From positions 62,001 through 126,000 of the forward strand of contig NZ_JAAQRC020000003.1 of assembly GCF_019216885.1 (NCBI RefSeq): a DNA stretch of 64,000 nucleotides, in the 5' to 3' direction. Numbering within the stretch: position 1 is the stretch's first letter; every line of letters starts with the position of its first letter. Made by a program: the position numbers and the translations under genes. Positions 34,076 through 42,050 of the stretch are shown piece by piece. Under the pieces are notes generated by a model. That model saw only the letters and a program-made list of their open reading frames with translations, made no database searches and was not told the DNA's origin. The DNA comes from Methylobacterium sp. SyP6R. GTDB lineage: Bacteria > Pseudomonadota > Alphaproteobacteria > Rhizobiales > Beijerinckiaceae.

Positions 34076-35191
34076 CTAGAATTCGACGCTGATGGCGGTT
34101 TCCGCGCCGTCGCCGCGCTCGGCGACGAGGCGCGAGGCCGGGCGCAGGAACTCGTAGACGCGGAATCCCCCCGACGCGTCGGCCGAGGCGATCGGCTGCG
34201 GGCTGACGAGATCGCCCTGGACGCGTACGTACATCCGCTCGCGATAGATCCAGGCCTGCGCCCCGCCGGTGGTGGCGAGCTTCTGCGCCCCGGCCGGCGG
34301 CGTGCCGGCGCCGAAGAGGTGCAGGAGCTCCGTGGTGTCGATCGGCCCTCCCCCGCGCCGCGGACCGGGCGGACCGCCCTTGCGCACCGGCGCGGTGCTC
34401 GCCGTGACCACCTTGATCGGGGTCAGCGGCGAGGTGCCGGCGACCCGCACCGTGACCGGGATGTCCACCGTCTCGCTCTGGCCCGACAGGACCATGAGCG
34501 GGATCGGGTAGGACACGTTCTCGAGCCGGATGAGGATGTTGCCCCAGGTGTCGTACCGGCACGGCATCAGGTTGATCGAGGTCGGCCGGTCCGATCCCGC
34601 CGGAGCCGGAACCTGCGTCGCGCCCATGGCGATGTCCTGGCCGCAGCCGGTCCCGTCTTGCGCGAACAGGCGCGGGTCGTAGGCGACGGAGGCGATCGGC
34701 CAGGGCGTGCCCTTTGCGTCGACGAAGGTGATCGGCGACACCACGCCGTAGGCGAGATGCAGGGTCTCGGGCGCCGCCCGGCTGACCTCCTGCGTGACGA
34801 TGAGCAATCGCGGCTCCGGCCGGGGCATCCGCCCGTCGCGGCCCGGGAAGTTGCCGGCGCCCTGCGCGTCCTGAACGGCGCGACGGACCTCCTGGATCTC
34901 GCCGGGCTTCAGGATCAAGCCCTGGCTGGTGCCGAGCATGCGCTTGCGCAGCTCCTCCAGCTCGGCCGGCGTCAGGGGGCGCGGGACGGGAGGGTGGGTC
35001 TGAGGCGCCAGATTGCCCGTGGCAGGCGGCTGACCGGTGGGCGGCATGCCGGCCGGGCGCCGCACCGCAGCGCCCGCGGCCGGATCGCTCGGTGCCGTGA
35101 CCGGCTGCCCGGGAGCTTGTGCCGCCGCGGCCGAGGCCCAGACGGCCGCCGCGGCGAAGCCCGAGGCCCACACTCGCATCATGGGCATCAT
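34076..35191 (-). CDS. dotH: DotH/IcmK/TraN outer-membrane core-complex protein
   Basis: The 371-residue protein has a signal peptide (MRVWASGFAAAAVWASAAAAQA), a proline-rich linker, and a conserved region starting LTPAELEELRKRMLGTSQGL. A beta-rich domain follows, with ITFVDAKGTPWPIASVAYDPRLF, INLMPCRYDTWGNILIRLENVSYPIPLMVLSG and a C-terminal WIYRERMYVRVQGDLVSP...RVYEF. This matches DotH/TraN, which forms the outer-membrane ring with DotC and DotD. The first ATG overlaps the dotI stop (ATGA); ATG 35179 is an alternative. Confidence 0.92.
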   Translation of the reverse strand: MMPMMRVWASGFAAAAVWASAAAAQAPGQPVTAPSDPAAGAAVRRPAGMPPTGQPPATGNLAPQTHPPVPRPLTPAELEELRKRMLGTSQGLILKPGEIQEVRRAVQDAQGAGNFPGRDGRMPRPEPRLLIVTQEVSRAAPETLHLAYGVVSPITFVDAKGTPWPIASVAYDPRLFAQDGTGCGQDIAMGATQVPAPAGSDRPTSINLMPCRYDTWGNILIRLENVSYPIPLMVLSGQSETVDIPVTVRVAGTSPLTPIKVVTASTAPVRKGGPPGPRRGGGPIDTTELLHLFGAGTPPAGAQKLATTGGAQAWIYRERMYVRVQGDLVSPQPIASADASGGFRVYEFLRPASRLVAERGDGAETAISVEF

Positions 35192-35844
35192 TGCCCCACC
35201 TGATTGGTCAGTTGCTGCGTCGAGATCACAGAGTCGATCGCGATGCCGTTCGGGTTGATCGGAGAGGGGTCGATCCGCACGATCGTCATGGTTAGGAGAC
35301 GCCGCTCGACCCGCGTCTCGACGTTGGTGCGGTAGAAGATCTGCACCGGTACTTCGACGCGCCAGTAGTACCGGCCCGCCGACTTGCCCTCCTCGGCCAC
35401 GTTGGCCGGGTCCGTCGTCACCGCGGAGACGGTCTGGTAGCCGAGCACCACCTTCTGGATGATGCCGCTCTCTTGCAGTGCAGCTCGGTAGAGGTCACGG
35501 CCGCTTGGTGTGAACGACTGCGCCAGCGCGTTGTTGATGAGCGCGCGCCAGTTCGCGTAGTCGTAGGAGTTCAGCTGAACCGCAGCCGAGACCGCGAATT
35601 CTTTCAGTCGAGCCTGGCTGATGTTGGGCTCGGAGAGCGGGATCGCATTGCAGACGGCTTGCGCATTCGTCGTCCAGATGAATTGCTTGACCGGAAACCG
35701 GATGAAGGCATTGTAGAACAGCAGCGCATTGACGACGAGCGACAGGCTCAAGAACAGCGACAGCAGCAGGATCCAGTACCACTGATTGTGCAGCATCATC
35801 CGGCCGGCATCGACCTCGCGCGAGATGCGATCCGCCGACTTCAT
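35188..35844 (-). CDS. dotI: DotI/IcmL/TraM inner-membrane protein
   Basis: The 218-residue protein has a short cytoplasmic N terminus, one transmembrane helix (about residues 23-45, WYWILLLSLFLSLSLVVNALLF), and a VirB8-like periplasmic domain. In that domain FTPSGRDLYRAALQESGIIQKVV and YYWRVEVPVQIFYRTNVETRVERRLLTMTIVRI are characteristic of DotI/TraM. It should form the inner-membrane scaffold of the channel. It overlaps both neighbours by ATGA, and the order dotI-dotH-dotG is the traM-traN-traO order of IncI plasmids. Confidence 0.93.
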   Translation of the reverse strand: MKSADRISREVDAGRMMLHNQWYWILLLSLFLSLSLVVNALLFYNAFIRFPVKQFIWTTNAQAVCNAIPLSEPNISQARLKEFAVSAAVQLNSYDYANWRALINNALAQSFTPSGRDLYRAALQESGIIQKVVLGYQTVSAVTTDPANVAEEGKSAGRYYWRVEVPVQIFYRTNVETRVERRLLTMTIVRIDPSPINPNGIAIDSVISTQQLTNQVGQ

Positions 35845-36110
35845 GACTGAGGCCTTCCGAGGCTTGGCGGGGGGACGATCTTCACCTCGCACCCGAATAC
35901 GCCGCCGTCGGCGACGTACGGGATCACGTCGGCCCGCTTGAGGCAGGCATAGCTCAGCCACATCATCGCCATCAGCGACGCGAAGACCGCACCGGACAGG
36001 AACCACGAGGCGCGGGCATAGCCCTCGATCTCGTCGGCGAGCCGCGACGGCGACAGGCAACCGGGGGGCGAGGGCAGGCTGAACGCCCCGATGGAGGATC
36101 GCCGCGCCAT
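35841..36110 (-). CDS. Small single-helix membrane protein of the transfer operon
   Basis: The 89-residue protein has one hydrophobic segment (about residues 35-55, ASWFLSGAVFASLMAMMWLSYACL) with a positively charged N-terminal part and a short C-terminal tail. It lies between the DsbC-like gene (2 bp gap) and dotI (ATGA overlap). In overall layout it resembles the N-terminal part of VirB8/DotI-like proteins. No family is recognised, and its role in the complex is inferred only from operon position. Confidence 0.75.
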   Translation of the reverse strand: MARRSSIGAFSLPSPPGCLSPSRLADEIEGYARASWFLSGAVFASLMAMMWLSYACLKRADVIPYVADGGVFGCEVKIVPPPSLGRPQS

Positions 36111-36112
36111 GG

Positions 36113-36928
36113 TCAGCTGCCGGCCATGACGCTGCGGACCTTGGCGTCGTCGCCCGGATTGTAGCCCACCATGACCGCGACGCGCCCGTCGGGGCGTGGC
36201 ACGAACAGCGTCGGCACGCCGGGGCGCAGGGCCTGCTGGGCAGCGAAGATCGACGCGAACGCCCCCTTGTTCTCGGCGAGCTTGGCCGCGACCTCCGCGC
36301 TCACCTCGCCCGGCCGGGCTGCCTTGGTCTCGAAGGTCGCCTTGAGAGCCGCGACCGGGTCCTGGGCGGAGAGGATGCCGGCGGCCATGCGGTTGCCGCC
36401 CTCTGCGTCGCCGAGCACCACCACCGGCACCCAGCGCGCCGCGATCTGGCCGTGCAGGGAATTGAAAGCAGCGTGACAGTAGGGGCAGCGCGGATCGAAG
36501 AAGATCGTCGCGACCTGGGTCTCCGGCGTGCCTGGCGGCACGTCGACGACTGCGGCGAGCTTGGCGAGCATCTCCATCACCGCTCTGGCTTTCTCGGGAT
36601 TTTCGATCGTTGCGAAGCTGACGGTCCCCACCTGTGGCGGCGGGGGCTCGGGAGCGGGCGCGGGCACCGGTGCCGGGGCAACCGCATAGGGTGTGATGGC
36701 AGGCGCTAACGCAACCTGTGGAGCGGTTGGTGCGGCAGGGGCTAACGAATTGGGAGAATTGGCAAAATTGGCAAGAGAAGAAATGTTCTGCGCAACCGCT
36801 GCCACAGAGGGATTATTTCCGCCCGTGCCGGTTTGAAGTGACACTGGCTGCCAGTTGTTAGACGTTGCAAGATAGACACAGGCAACGAGAGAACCAGCCC
36901 AAACGATGTGTATTACTGCTTTCTCCAT
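36113..36928 (-). CDS. DsbC/DsbG-like periplasmic thiol-disulfide protein
   Basis: The 271-residue protein has an N-terminal signal-anchor (AVIHIVWAGSLVACVYLATS), a low-complexity A/P-rich linker (60-100), and a thioredoxin-fold domain. The active-site CPYC is at residues 148-151 (FFDPRCPYCHAAF) and the cis-proline loop GVPTLFVP is near residue 238. It should shuffle or form disulfides in secreted channel parts, several of which carry cysteines (DotA, the TraW-like proteins). F-like and IncI-like transfer operons often encode such an enzyme. It is first in the minus-strand operon. Confidence 0.88.
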   Translation of the reverse strand: MEKAVIHIVWAGSLVACVYLATSNNWQPVSLQTGTGGNNPSVAAVAQNISSLANFANSPNSLAPAAPTAPQVALAPAITPYAVAPAPVPAPAPEPPPPQVGTVSFATIENPEKARAVMEMLAKLAAVVDVPPGTPETQVATIFFDPRCPYCHAAFNSLHGQIAARWVPVVVLGDAEGGNRMAAGILSAQDPVAALKATFETKAARPGEVSAEVAAKLAENKGAFASIFAAQQALRPGVPTLFVPRPDGRVAVMVGYNPGDDAKVRSVMAGS

Positions 36929-37201
36929 ATGTAACTCGCCCCAAGAGAGTCATTAAATTCGTGTTGGGGCTCTTATTGCGAACATCGCGCCGACGTGTCA
37001 ATGAGGCGATCAAGATACCGCAGATGATGCCATCCGATAGAGGCTTTGCATGGCGCCAACGACACACTCTTTTGTATAAAAACAATCAGTATGCCTTGTG
37101 GTGCAGCGCGATAGTCTGCGAATTAACGCGAGTTATCTGCGGCATTGGTTGAAGTAGGACCCAGGCAAGCGTCCCGGCTAGAGCGAAAGGGTCAAGCAGA
37201 A
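36929..37201. promoter_or_regulatory. Divergent intergenic region driving both channel operons
   Basis: The 273 bp between the two divergent transfer operons must contain both promoters. It is more AT-rich than the genes. No confident -35/-10 pair, operator palindrome or known regulator site could be picked out by eye. Confidence 0.5.
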
Positions 37202-37513
37202 ATGGCCGCGAAAAACTTCGTTAAGTCCGCGTTAAGAATTGCAACCCTGGCGGTTGTACTCGTGAGCGCAATGCCAAGCCTGGTGGTGGCCGCGTCAGAT
37301 GACGCAGAGAAACTAGATCTACAGAATAAAAACCGTTCAAATTTCCAGTATCACGATGGGAGAGCTGAGGAGAGGCGGCCGTATCGCCGGCCAAGTATCG
37401 ACGCCGATCCAAGGGATTTGAAGATCGAGGAGCTGACGGAGCGGCTCAACGGGCTCGAGGAGCGGATTGAGAAGCTGGAACGTCAGTCCATAAATCCGAA
37501 AAGGGTTCAGTGA
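37202..37513 (+). CDS. Exported small protein with C-terminal coiled coil
   Basis: The 103-residue protein starts MAAKNFVKSALRIATLAVVLVSAMPSLVVAA, a clear signal peptide with cleavage after VAA. A charged linker follows, then a heptad-patterned helix (KIEELTERLNGLEERIEKLERQ). It could be a periplasmic trimeric or dimeric accessory protein of the channel. It is first in the plus-strand transfer operon and overlaps the next gene by TGATG. ATG 37202 is used because the signal peptide begins there; ATG 37145 has no function in that model. Confidence 0.78.
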   Translation: MAAKNFVKSALRIATLAVVLVSAMPSLVVAASDDAEKLDLQNKNRSNFQYHDGRAEERRPYRRPSIDADPRDLKIEELTERLNGLEERIEKLERQSINPKRVQ

Positions 37514-38085
37514 TGGCTGTGCCGGACCTCGGGAGCGTCCTCGCCTCGCTGAGCGAGGTATTCCCGCTCGTCGTCAACCTGGTGTTCCTTCTGATCGCGC
37601 TCCTGGGGATCGTGTACGGCACCATCGGGCTCTACGGCCTTTATGGCGTCGCCGCCGGCGAGCACAAGTTCACGAACCGCCCGGTCACCATCGACGCGGC
37701 GTTCGGCAAGCTCGTGCTCGGCAGCGCGATGATCGTCGCGCCCGTCCTGATGTGGAAATTCGCCAACTCGTTCGTCCTGGGCGGCGACATTACCTACAAC
37801 ATGTTCAACTACGGCTCGACGCCCCGCTCCTCGACCTGCGAGGGCATCAAGACCGCGATCACCTACTTCTTCATGGCGCTCGGCTCGCTCGCCTGGCTGA
37901 TCGCCGGCATGCGGCTCTACAACGCCACGTCCGGCCACCACAGTGCCGGCCCGGGCTCGGCCGTCCTCTACCTCGTCGGAGGGACGCTCGCCTTCTTCAT
38001 CAACGACGTGGCGAGCCTCGTCGGCAACACGATCAAGATGGACATGTCGCTGACTAACGTCTGCTCGATGATGGGCGGAAGCTGA
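37513..38085 (+). CDS. DotE/IcmC/TraQ-like four-helix membrane protein
   Basis: The 190-residue protein has four transmembrane helices at about residues 18-46 (FPLVVNLVFLLIALLGIVYGTIGLYGLYG), 65-84, 113-134 and 146-167. Two short loops contain CEGIK and NVCSM cysteines. Length and topology, and the pattern LxxLIALxGIVYGxIGLYGLY, fit DotE/IcmC and TraQ proteins of IVB systems, which reside in the inner membrane. The assignment is by pattern rather than by a diagnostic motif. It overlaps the upstream gene (TGATG). Confidence 0.82.
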   Translation: MAVPDLGSVLASLSEVFPLVVNLVFLLIALLGIVYGTIGLYGLYGVAAGEHKFTNRPVTIDAAFGKLVLGSAMIVAPVLMWKFANSFVLGGDITYNMFNYGSTPRSSTCEGIKTAITYFFMALGSLAWLIAGMRLYNATSGHHSAGPGSAVLYLVGGTLAFFINDVASLVGNTIKMDMSLTNVCSMMGGS

Positions 38086-38105
38086 CGATGCGCCCGCCCC
38101 TTCCC

Positions 38106-38627
38106 TCAGGGCCGCTTGCGCCCCAGCAGTGCGTCGATCTCCGCAGCCACGAAGGCGCCGAGCGGCGCGCGGGCCTCGAACATCCGGCCTCGCTCGAGTT
38201 GCCAGGCGCGGTAGCGCTGGACGAGCGCGCTTGCCAGCACGACGATGCACAGCAGCACCGCCCCGAGCAGCGTGAGCCTGGACTGGACGTAGATCGCCCA
38301 CGCGGCTGCCACGACGGCGATCAGGACCGCCGCCAGCAACAGGACGAACGCCTGCCGGCGCGACTCATGCGCCAGGTCGCGGATGTCGGCGCCTTCCAGC
38401 GCGAAGGTGCGGCCCATCTCGGCGAGCGAGAAGGTCGCTCCGCATGCCGGGTCGTCGCACTTGCGCAGGGATGGGACGCCGGGATCGGGCCGCAGATGGC
38501 CGCGCCCGCAGGCCGGACAGACCGCATGGGAGCCACCGAGCACGGTTCCGGTCATCGCCGCGAAGGTGCGGTGCTCCGGGCCGACCCGGCGCGCGAGGCG
38601 CCCCGCCAGAAACGATCTGATCCCCAT
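38106..38627 (-). CDS. Zinc-ribbon membrane protein, antiparallel within the transfer operon
   Basis: The 173-residue protein starts MGIRSFLAGRLARRVG and has a four-cysteine ribbon at about residues 36-60 (CPACGRGHLRPDPG...CDDPACGATF). Two adjacent transmembrane helices follow (about 93-135, FVLLLAAVLIAVVAAAWAIYV and LLGAVLLCIVVLASALV) and a charged C terminus. It is encoded on the opposite strand between the DotE-like gene and dotC, interrupting the operon. It may be a small membrane regulator or substrate-binding protein. No family is recognised. The paired CxxC and CxxxxC motifs support the reading frame. Confidence 0.65.
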   Translation of the reverse strand: MGIRSFLAGRLARRVGPEHRTFAAMTGTVLGGSHAVCPACGRGHLRPDPGVPSLRKCDDPACGATFSLAEMGRTFALEGADIRDLAHESRRQAFVLLLAAVLIAVVAAAWAIYVQSRLTLLGAVLLCIVVLASALVQRYRAWQLERGRMFEARAPLGAFVAAEIDALLGRKRP

Positions 38628-38726
38628 ACGTCCGATCCGTCGCAAGTGCATCTTGGATCTGACTTGTGGATCATTCGGTATCGTCCGGGCAAGACAAATA
38701 TCAATGATAATCGACGAGGCTTGAAT

Positions 38727-38867
38727 ATGAACCGTTATCGCCTTGCATATTATATTAGATTGGCGGCTGTGCTTATTGTAATGGCGGTTTTGCTGCCTGC
38801 CTGCGTCAGCTCCGGCAGCGGCACTTCGGGCCACGTCGACGCCAAGCTGCGCGAGCACGGGATCTGA
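38727..38867 (+). CDS. Very small lipoprotein upstream of dotC
   Basis: The 46-residue precursor has a basic, hydrophobic leader ending in the lipobox LLPAC (cysteine near residue 26), leaving a mature peptide of about 20 residues (CVSSGSGTSGHVDAKLREHGI). IVB systems have a DotD lipoprotein (about 160 residues) beside DotC. This could be a drastically reduced counterpart, or an unrelated lipopeptide. It stops 2 bp before dotC. An AT-rich stretch upstream could hold its promoter, divergent from the zinc-ribbon gene. Confidence 0.7.
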   Translation: MNRYRLAYYIRLAAVLIVMAVLLPACVSSGSGTSGHVDAKLREHGI

Positions 38868-38869
38868 CC

Positions 38870-40006
38870 ATGCGGCTCAAGGGCTTGCTCCTCTCCACCG
38901 CGCTCTGCCTCGCGGCCTTTCCGGCCGCGGCGCAGGTCGCCAATACCTACTGCGCCCAGAACCCGGCCGCCTGCGCCCCGGTGGCGGCTGCCGGCGGCTA
39001 CGGCTACGGGGCGCCGACCTATGGCGGCTACGGTGGCGGCTATGGCGCGCCCGCCTACGGGGGCTATGGGGGCTACGGGGCGCCGGCCTACGGGGGCTAC
39101 GAGGGCGGCTACGGCGCGCCCGGCTATGGCGGCGGCTACGGCGCCCCTGGTTACGGTGGCTACCCGCCGCCGGGCTACTATGGCCCCGGCGGCGTGGCGC
39201 AGGCCAACGCCCTCAACGCCATCGCAAACGGGCCGCGCACCCTGCCCGGAGGCGACAGCCAGCCGTTCCCGCAGAACTTCGGCGACAACCAGCCTCCGCC
39301 CGCCCCTCCTCACCCGTCGAACCCCGACTTCCAGCGCTACTCGGCCGGGGTCTTCGGAGACGCGAACAGGCCGAGCAAGGTGGTCCAGCGGACGGCCCGC
39401 TCGGCCGGCATCCAGGACGGCTACCTCCAGGAGTCGCAGCGGATCGCCGCCTACCTCGACACGCCCGAGATCGCCGCCCGCCTCGAGGCGAAATACCCCT
39501 TCGCGACCGTGATGATCGGGCCCGACATCGTGCCCCCGGTGGTGTCCGAGCTGCGCGCCGTGCGCCAGACCCCGACCCGCACCCTGTTGGTCACCACCCT
39601 CGGCTCGTTCGAGATCGTGCGCGACGCCCGCGTGACCGTGATCCCACCGAACTGGCGCGACTATCTCACCGTCACCCCACCCCCGGAGGGCCGCACCACC
39701 TGGACCCAGCCCAAGGGCGACGCTGAGAAGGCGAACTGGGAAGTGGGCTACGCCGGCGGGATCGAGGTCGGGATCGTCCAGGCGAGAGCTGCCTTCGACG
39801 ACGGGCTGTCGCGCCTTGATCGCGACTTCGGGGGGATGCGCCGCTACGGCGAGCTCGCCGCGGCCGGTGTGGTCAGCCTGCCGATCGTCAAGGAGCGCGC
39901 CACCGCGCTCAAGGTCGGCAAGAACGGTCGCTCGGCCGCGGTCGACCAGCGCCTCCTCAAGATCGTCGTCGCCCCGAAATTCCTGCGCACGGCCGCGGTG
40001 GAGTAG
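38870..40006 (+). CDS. dotC: DotC/TraI-like core protein with a Gly-Tyr-rich insertion
   Basis: The 378-residue protein has a signal peptide (MRLKGLLLSTALCLAAFPAAAQ) without a lipobox cysteine, although known DotC proteins are lipoproteins. Residues about 42-105 are a low-complexity run of GGYGAPAYGGYG-type repeats not typical of the family. The remainder carries the DotC signature toward the end: GYAGGIEVGIVQARAAFDDGLSRLDRDFGGMRRYGELAAAGVV. DotC forms the outer-membrane ring with DotH and DotD. The neighbour order dotC-dotB-icmT follows traI-traJ-traK of IncI plasmids, which supports the call. Confidence 0.88.
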   Translation: MRLKGLLLSTALCLAAFPAAAQVANTYCAQNPAACAPVAAAGGYGYGAPTYGGYGGGYGAPAYGGYGGYGAPAYGGYEGGYGAPGYGGGYGAPGYGGYPPPGYYGPGGVAQANALNAIANGPRTLPGGDSQPFPQNFGDNQPPPAPPHPSNPDFQRYSAGVFGDANRPSKVVQRTARSAGIQDGYLQESQRIAAYLDTPEIAARLEAKYPFATVMIGPDIVPPVVSELRAVRQTPTRTLLVTTLGSFEIVRDARVTVIPPNWRDYLTVTPPPEGRTTWTQPKGDAEKANWEVGYAGGIEVGIVQARAAFDDGLSRLDRDFGGMRRYGELAAAGVVSLPIVKERATALKVGKNGRSAAVDQRLLKIVVAPKFLRTAAVE

Positions 40007-40010
40007 GCCC

Positions 40011-41192
40011 ATGCGCTGGACCGGAGCTACTCGCTACCCCGACACCCCGATCACCGTGCATGGCCGCGACGAGGTCACGCGCCTCCTCGTCCACGCCGTC
40101 TCGCTTGAGGCCTCGGAGGTGATCTTCCAGTCCGGCCGGCCGGTTCTCGCCTCCGTCTACGGCCACCTCTGTGCACTGACCCAGGTCTGGCTCCAGCCGA
40201 CGACGCTGGCGCGGATCGCCGCGGAGCTGACGACGACCGACTCGATCATGTCGAAGCTCTACGCCGGTCAGGACTTCGATCACGCGATCACAGTCCTGGA
40301 GCAGGATGTCGGCAATCGCGACGCCGAGCCGATCAAGCACCGCTTCCGCATCAACGTCACGGCCGGCTACTACGAGGGCGACGTCGGCGTGCAGATCGTC
40401 TGCCGCTACATCCCGGCCGACCCGCCGACCGTCGCGCAGAACGGCACCGATCCGGAGGTCGTCGCCGAGTCGACCCCGGCCCAGGGCGCCGTCATCGTCG
40501 CTGGCGAGACCGGCTCAGGCAAGACGACGACGATCGCGGCCCTGATGCGCCGCATCCTCGAAGAGGACACGCCGATCCACGGCAACATCCTCACCTACGA
40601 GGCGCCGATCGAGTTCGTGTTCGAGAACGTGCCGTCGAAGAACTGCACCATCATGCAGCACGAGATCGGCCTGCACCTGCCCTCGTTCGCCGCTGGCGTC
40701 CGCAATGCCCTGCGGCGAAAGCCCGGCCTCATCATGGTGGGCGAGCTGCGCGACATGGACACGGTGATGGCTAGCGTCGAGGCGGCCCAAACCGGCCACC
40801 CGATCTACACCACCACCCACGCCAACGACGTCGCCCACATCGTGCGGCGCCTCACCCTCAAGTTTCCGGCCGACCTCCAGGTCCAGGCCTTCCACGACGT
40901 GTTGTCATCGACCCACATGCTGGTGTCGCAACTCATCGTCCCGAAGGTCGGCGGCGGCCGGGTCTGCCTGCGCGAATGGCAGGTCCTCACCGACCAGGTC
41001 CGGCGCGAGGTGGCCCGCATCGGCATGGCCGAGGCCGTCGACACCCTGCGCGCCATCATCGCGCGCGGCGAGGACGGCCGCTCGATGAAGGTCACCGTGA
41101 AGAACGCCCTCGATGCAGGCACGATCGACGTTGCCACCGCCCGCCGCGTCCTCGACCGCTACGGATATCGCGATGCCCGTCTCGCGGCGTGA
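40011..41192 (+). CDS. dotB: DotB/TraJ secretion ATPase (VirB11/PilT-like)
   Basis: The 393-residue protein has the PilT-type layout: an N-terminal domain to about residue 130, then the hexameric ATPase core with Walker A GETGSGKTTT at 165-174, an Asp/Glu box (YEAPIEFVFE), the Walker-B region RKPGLIMVGELRDMDTV near 240, and the His box QTGHPIYTTTHAND. DotB is a cytoplasmic ATPase docking to DotO at the base of the channel. ATG 40011 follows the dotC stop by 4 bp. The 3' end overlaps the M15 peptidase gene by 20 bp. Confidence 0.95.
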   Translation: MRWTGATRYPDTPITVHGRDEVTRLLVHAVSLEASEVIFQSGRPVLASVYGHLCALTQVWLQPTTLARIAAELTTTDSIMSKLYAGQDFDHAITVLEQDVGNRDAEPIKHRFRINVTAGYYEGDVGVQIVCRYIPADPPTVAQNGTDPEVVAESTPAQGAVIVAGETGSGKTTTIAALMRRILEEDTPIHGNILTYEAPIEFVFENVPSKNCTIMQHEIGLHLPSFAAGVRNALRRKPGLIMVGELRDMDTVMASVEAAQTGHPIYTTTHANDVAHIVRRLTLKFPADLQVQAFHDVLSSTHMLVSQLIVPKVGGGRVCLREWQVLTDQVRREVARIGMAEAVDTLRAIIARGEDGRSMKVTVKNALDAGTIDVATARRVLDRYGYRDARLAA

Positions 41193-41808
41193 CCTCCTCG
41201 CCGGCCTCGCCGGCACCCTCGCAGGCGCCCTGCCCGTCTTCGACCGGGCCTACGCCGCCGCGCTCGCCGGGGCTCCTGTTCCCGTGGCCGCCGCGCCCGT
41301 ACGACTGTGGCTGCGGCGGGAGGGTACCGGCGAGGAGGTGAGCGCGATCGTCCGGACGCCGGCCGGCTACAACGGGCGCGACCTTCTCCTCCTCTCCTGG
41401 CTCCTGCGAGACGTCCGCGACGGTAGCTCGGCGGTCTGGATCAATCCGCGCCTGTTCGACCTCCTTGCCGCGGTCCAGGGCGCGATGAGTGCGGTCCACG
41501 GCTCGGCCGTGCCGCTGATCGTCACCTCGGGCTACCGGACGCCTAAGCACAACGCCGGCGTCGAGGGCGCGGCCCGCGGCTCGCTCCACCTCGCCGGCCG
41601 GGCCGCCGACGTGAAGGCGGCCGGCTACGCCCCGGACGCGGTCGCCGTTGCAGGCGCCCTGTGCGGCCGCGGCGGCATCGGGATCTACCCTTCGTTCTGC
41701 CACCTCGACATCGGGCAGGCCCGGTCATGGGCAGGTGGGCGCAAGGTACCCCCCGCCGGTCACCCCGCCCCCGGCACCCCGATCACGCAGCCGAAGGAGC
41801 CGACATGA
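41173..41808 (+). CDS. Exported M15-family (YcbK/DUF882-like) peptidoglycan peptidase
   Basis: The 211-residue protein begins MPVSRRDLLAGLAG, a twin-arginine-like signal (SRRDLL) followed by a hydrophobic stretch and an AYAAA cleavage region. The catalytic domain shows the zinc-binding pattern of M15A peptidases: SGYRTPKHNA, then SLHLAGRAADVKA and finally FCHLDIG. It should cut cell-wall cross-links so that the channel can cross the peptidoglycan. It overlaps dotB upstream and icmT downstream (ATGA). Confidence 0.88.
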   Translation: MPVSRRDLLAGLAGTLAGALPVFDRAYAAALAGAPVPVAAAPVRLWLRREGTGEEVSAIVRTPAGYNGRDLLLLSWLLRDVRDGSSAVWINPRLFDLLAAVQGAMSAVHGSAVPLIVTSGYRTPKHNAGVEGAARGSLHLAGRAADVKAAGYAPDAVAVAGALCGRGGIGIYPSFCHLDIGQARSWAGGRKVPPAGHPAPGTPITQPKEPT

Positions 41809-42050
41809 GCGACGGTCACCTGCCCTGGCGATGGAGCGCCATGCCGCTGCGCTTCTTCGGCATTCATGGAAGCATTGCGGCGTTCTTCCCGCTGCTCATC
41901 ATCACGGGTCTGAGCCGATACACGTTCATCGCCATGGGGATGTACGCGGCGTTTCTCGCGTACTGCAATTACCGCAAGATGACCCCGATGCGGTTCCTGA
42001 AATACGTCTGGGCAAAATTTATCGAAGGTGGAAAATGGCCAGCGTTCTAG
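41805..42050 (+). CDS. icmT: IcmT/TraK-like small membrane protein
   Basis: The 81-residue protein HLPWRWSAMPLRFFGIHGSI... has a WxxSAxPxRFFGI opening and two hydrophobic segments (FFPLLIITGL and FIAMGMYAAFLAYC), ending FLKYVWAKFIEGGKWPAF. IcmT and TraK are about the same size and have the same order of features. The position after dotB is that of traK. Its start overlaps the peptidase stop (ATGA). Confidence 0.85.
   Translation: MSDGHLPWRWSAMPLRFFGIHGSIAAFFPLLIITGLSRYTFIAMGMYAAFLAYCNYRKMTPMRFLKYVWAKFIEGGKWPAF

Noticed and set aside
38088..38726. Plus-strand frame upstream of the small lipoprotein
   Set aside because: It is the antisense of the zinc-ribbon gene and has proline/arginine-rich low-complexity content; only its last 46 codons, from 38727, look real.
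39000..39180. Short tandem GGCTACGG-type repeats as a CRISPR-like or satellite array
   Set aside because: They are in-frame codons for the Gly-Tyr-Ala-Pro run of the DotC-like protein, with no spacers of constant length.
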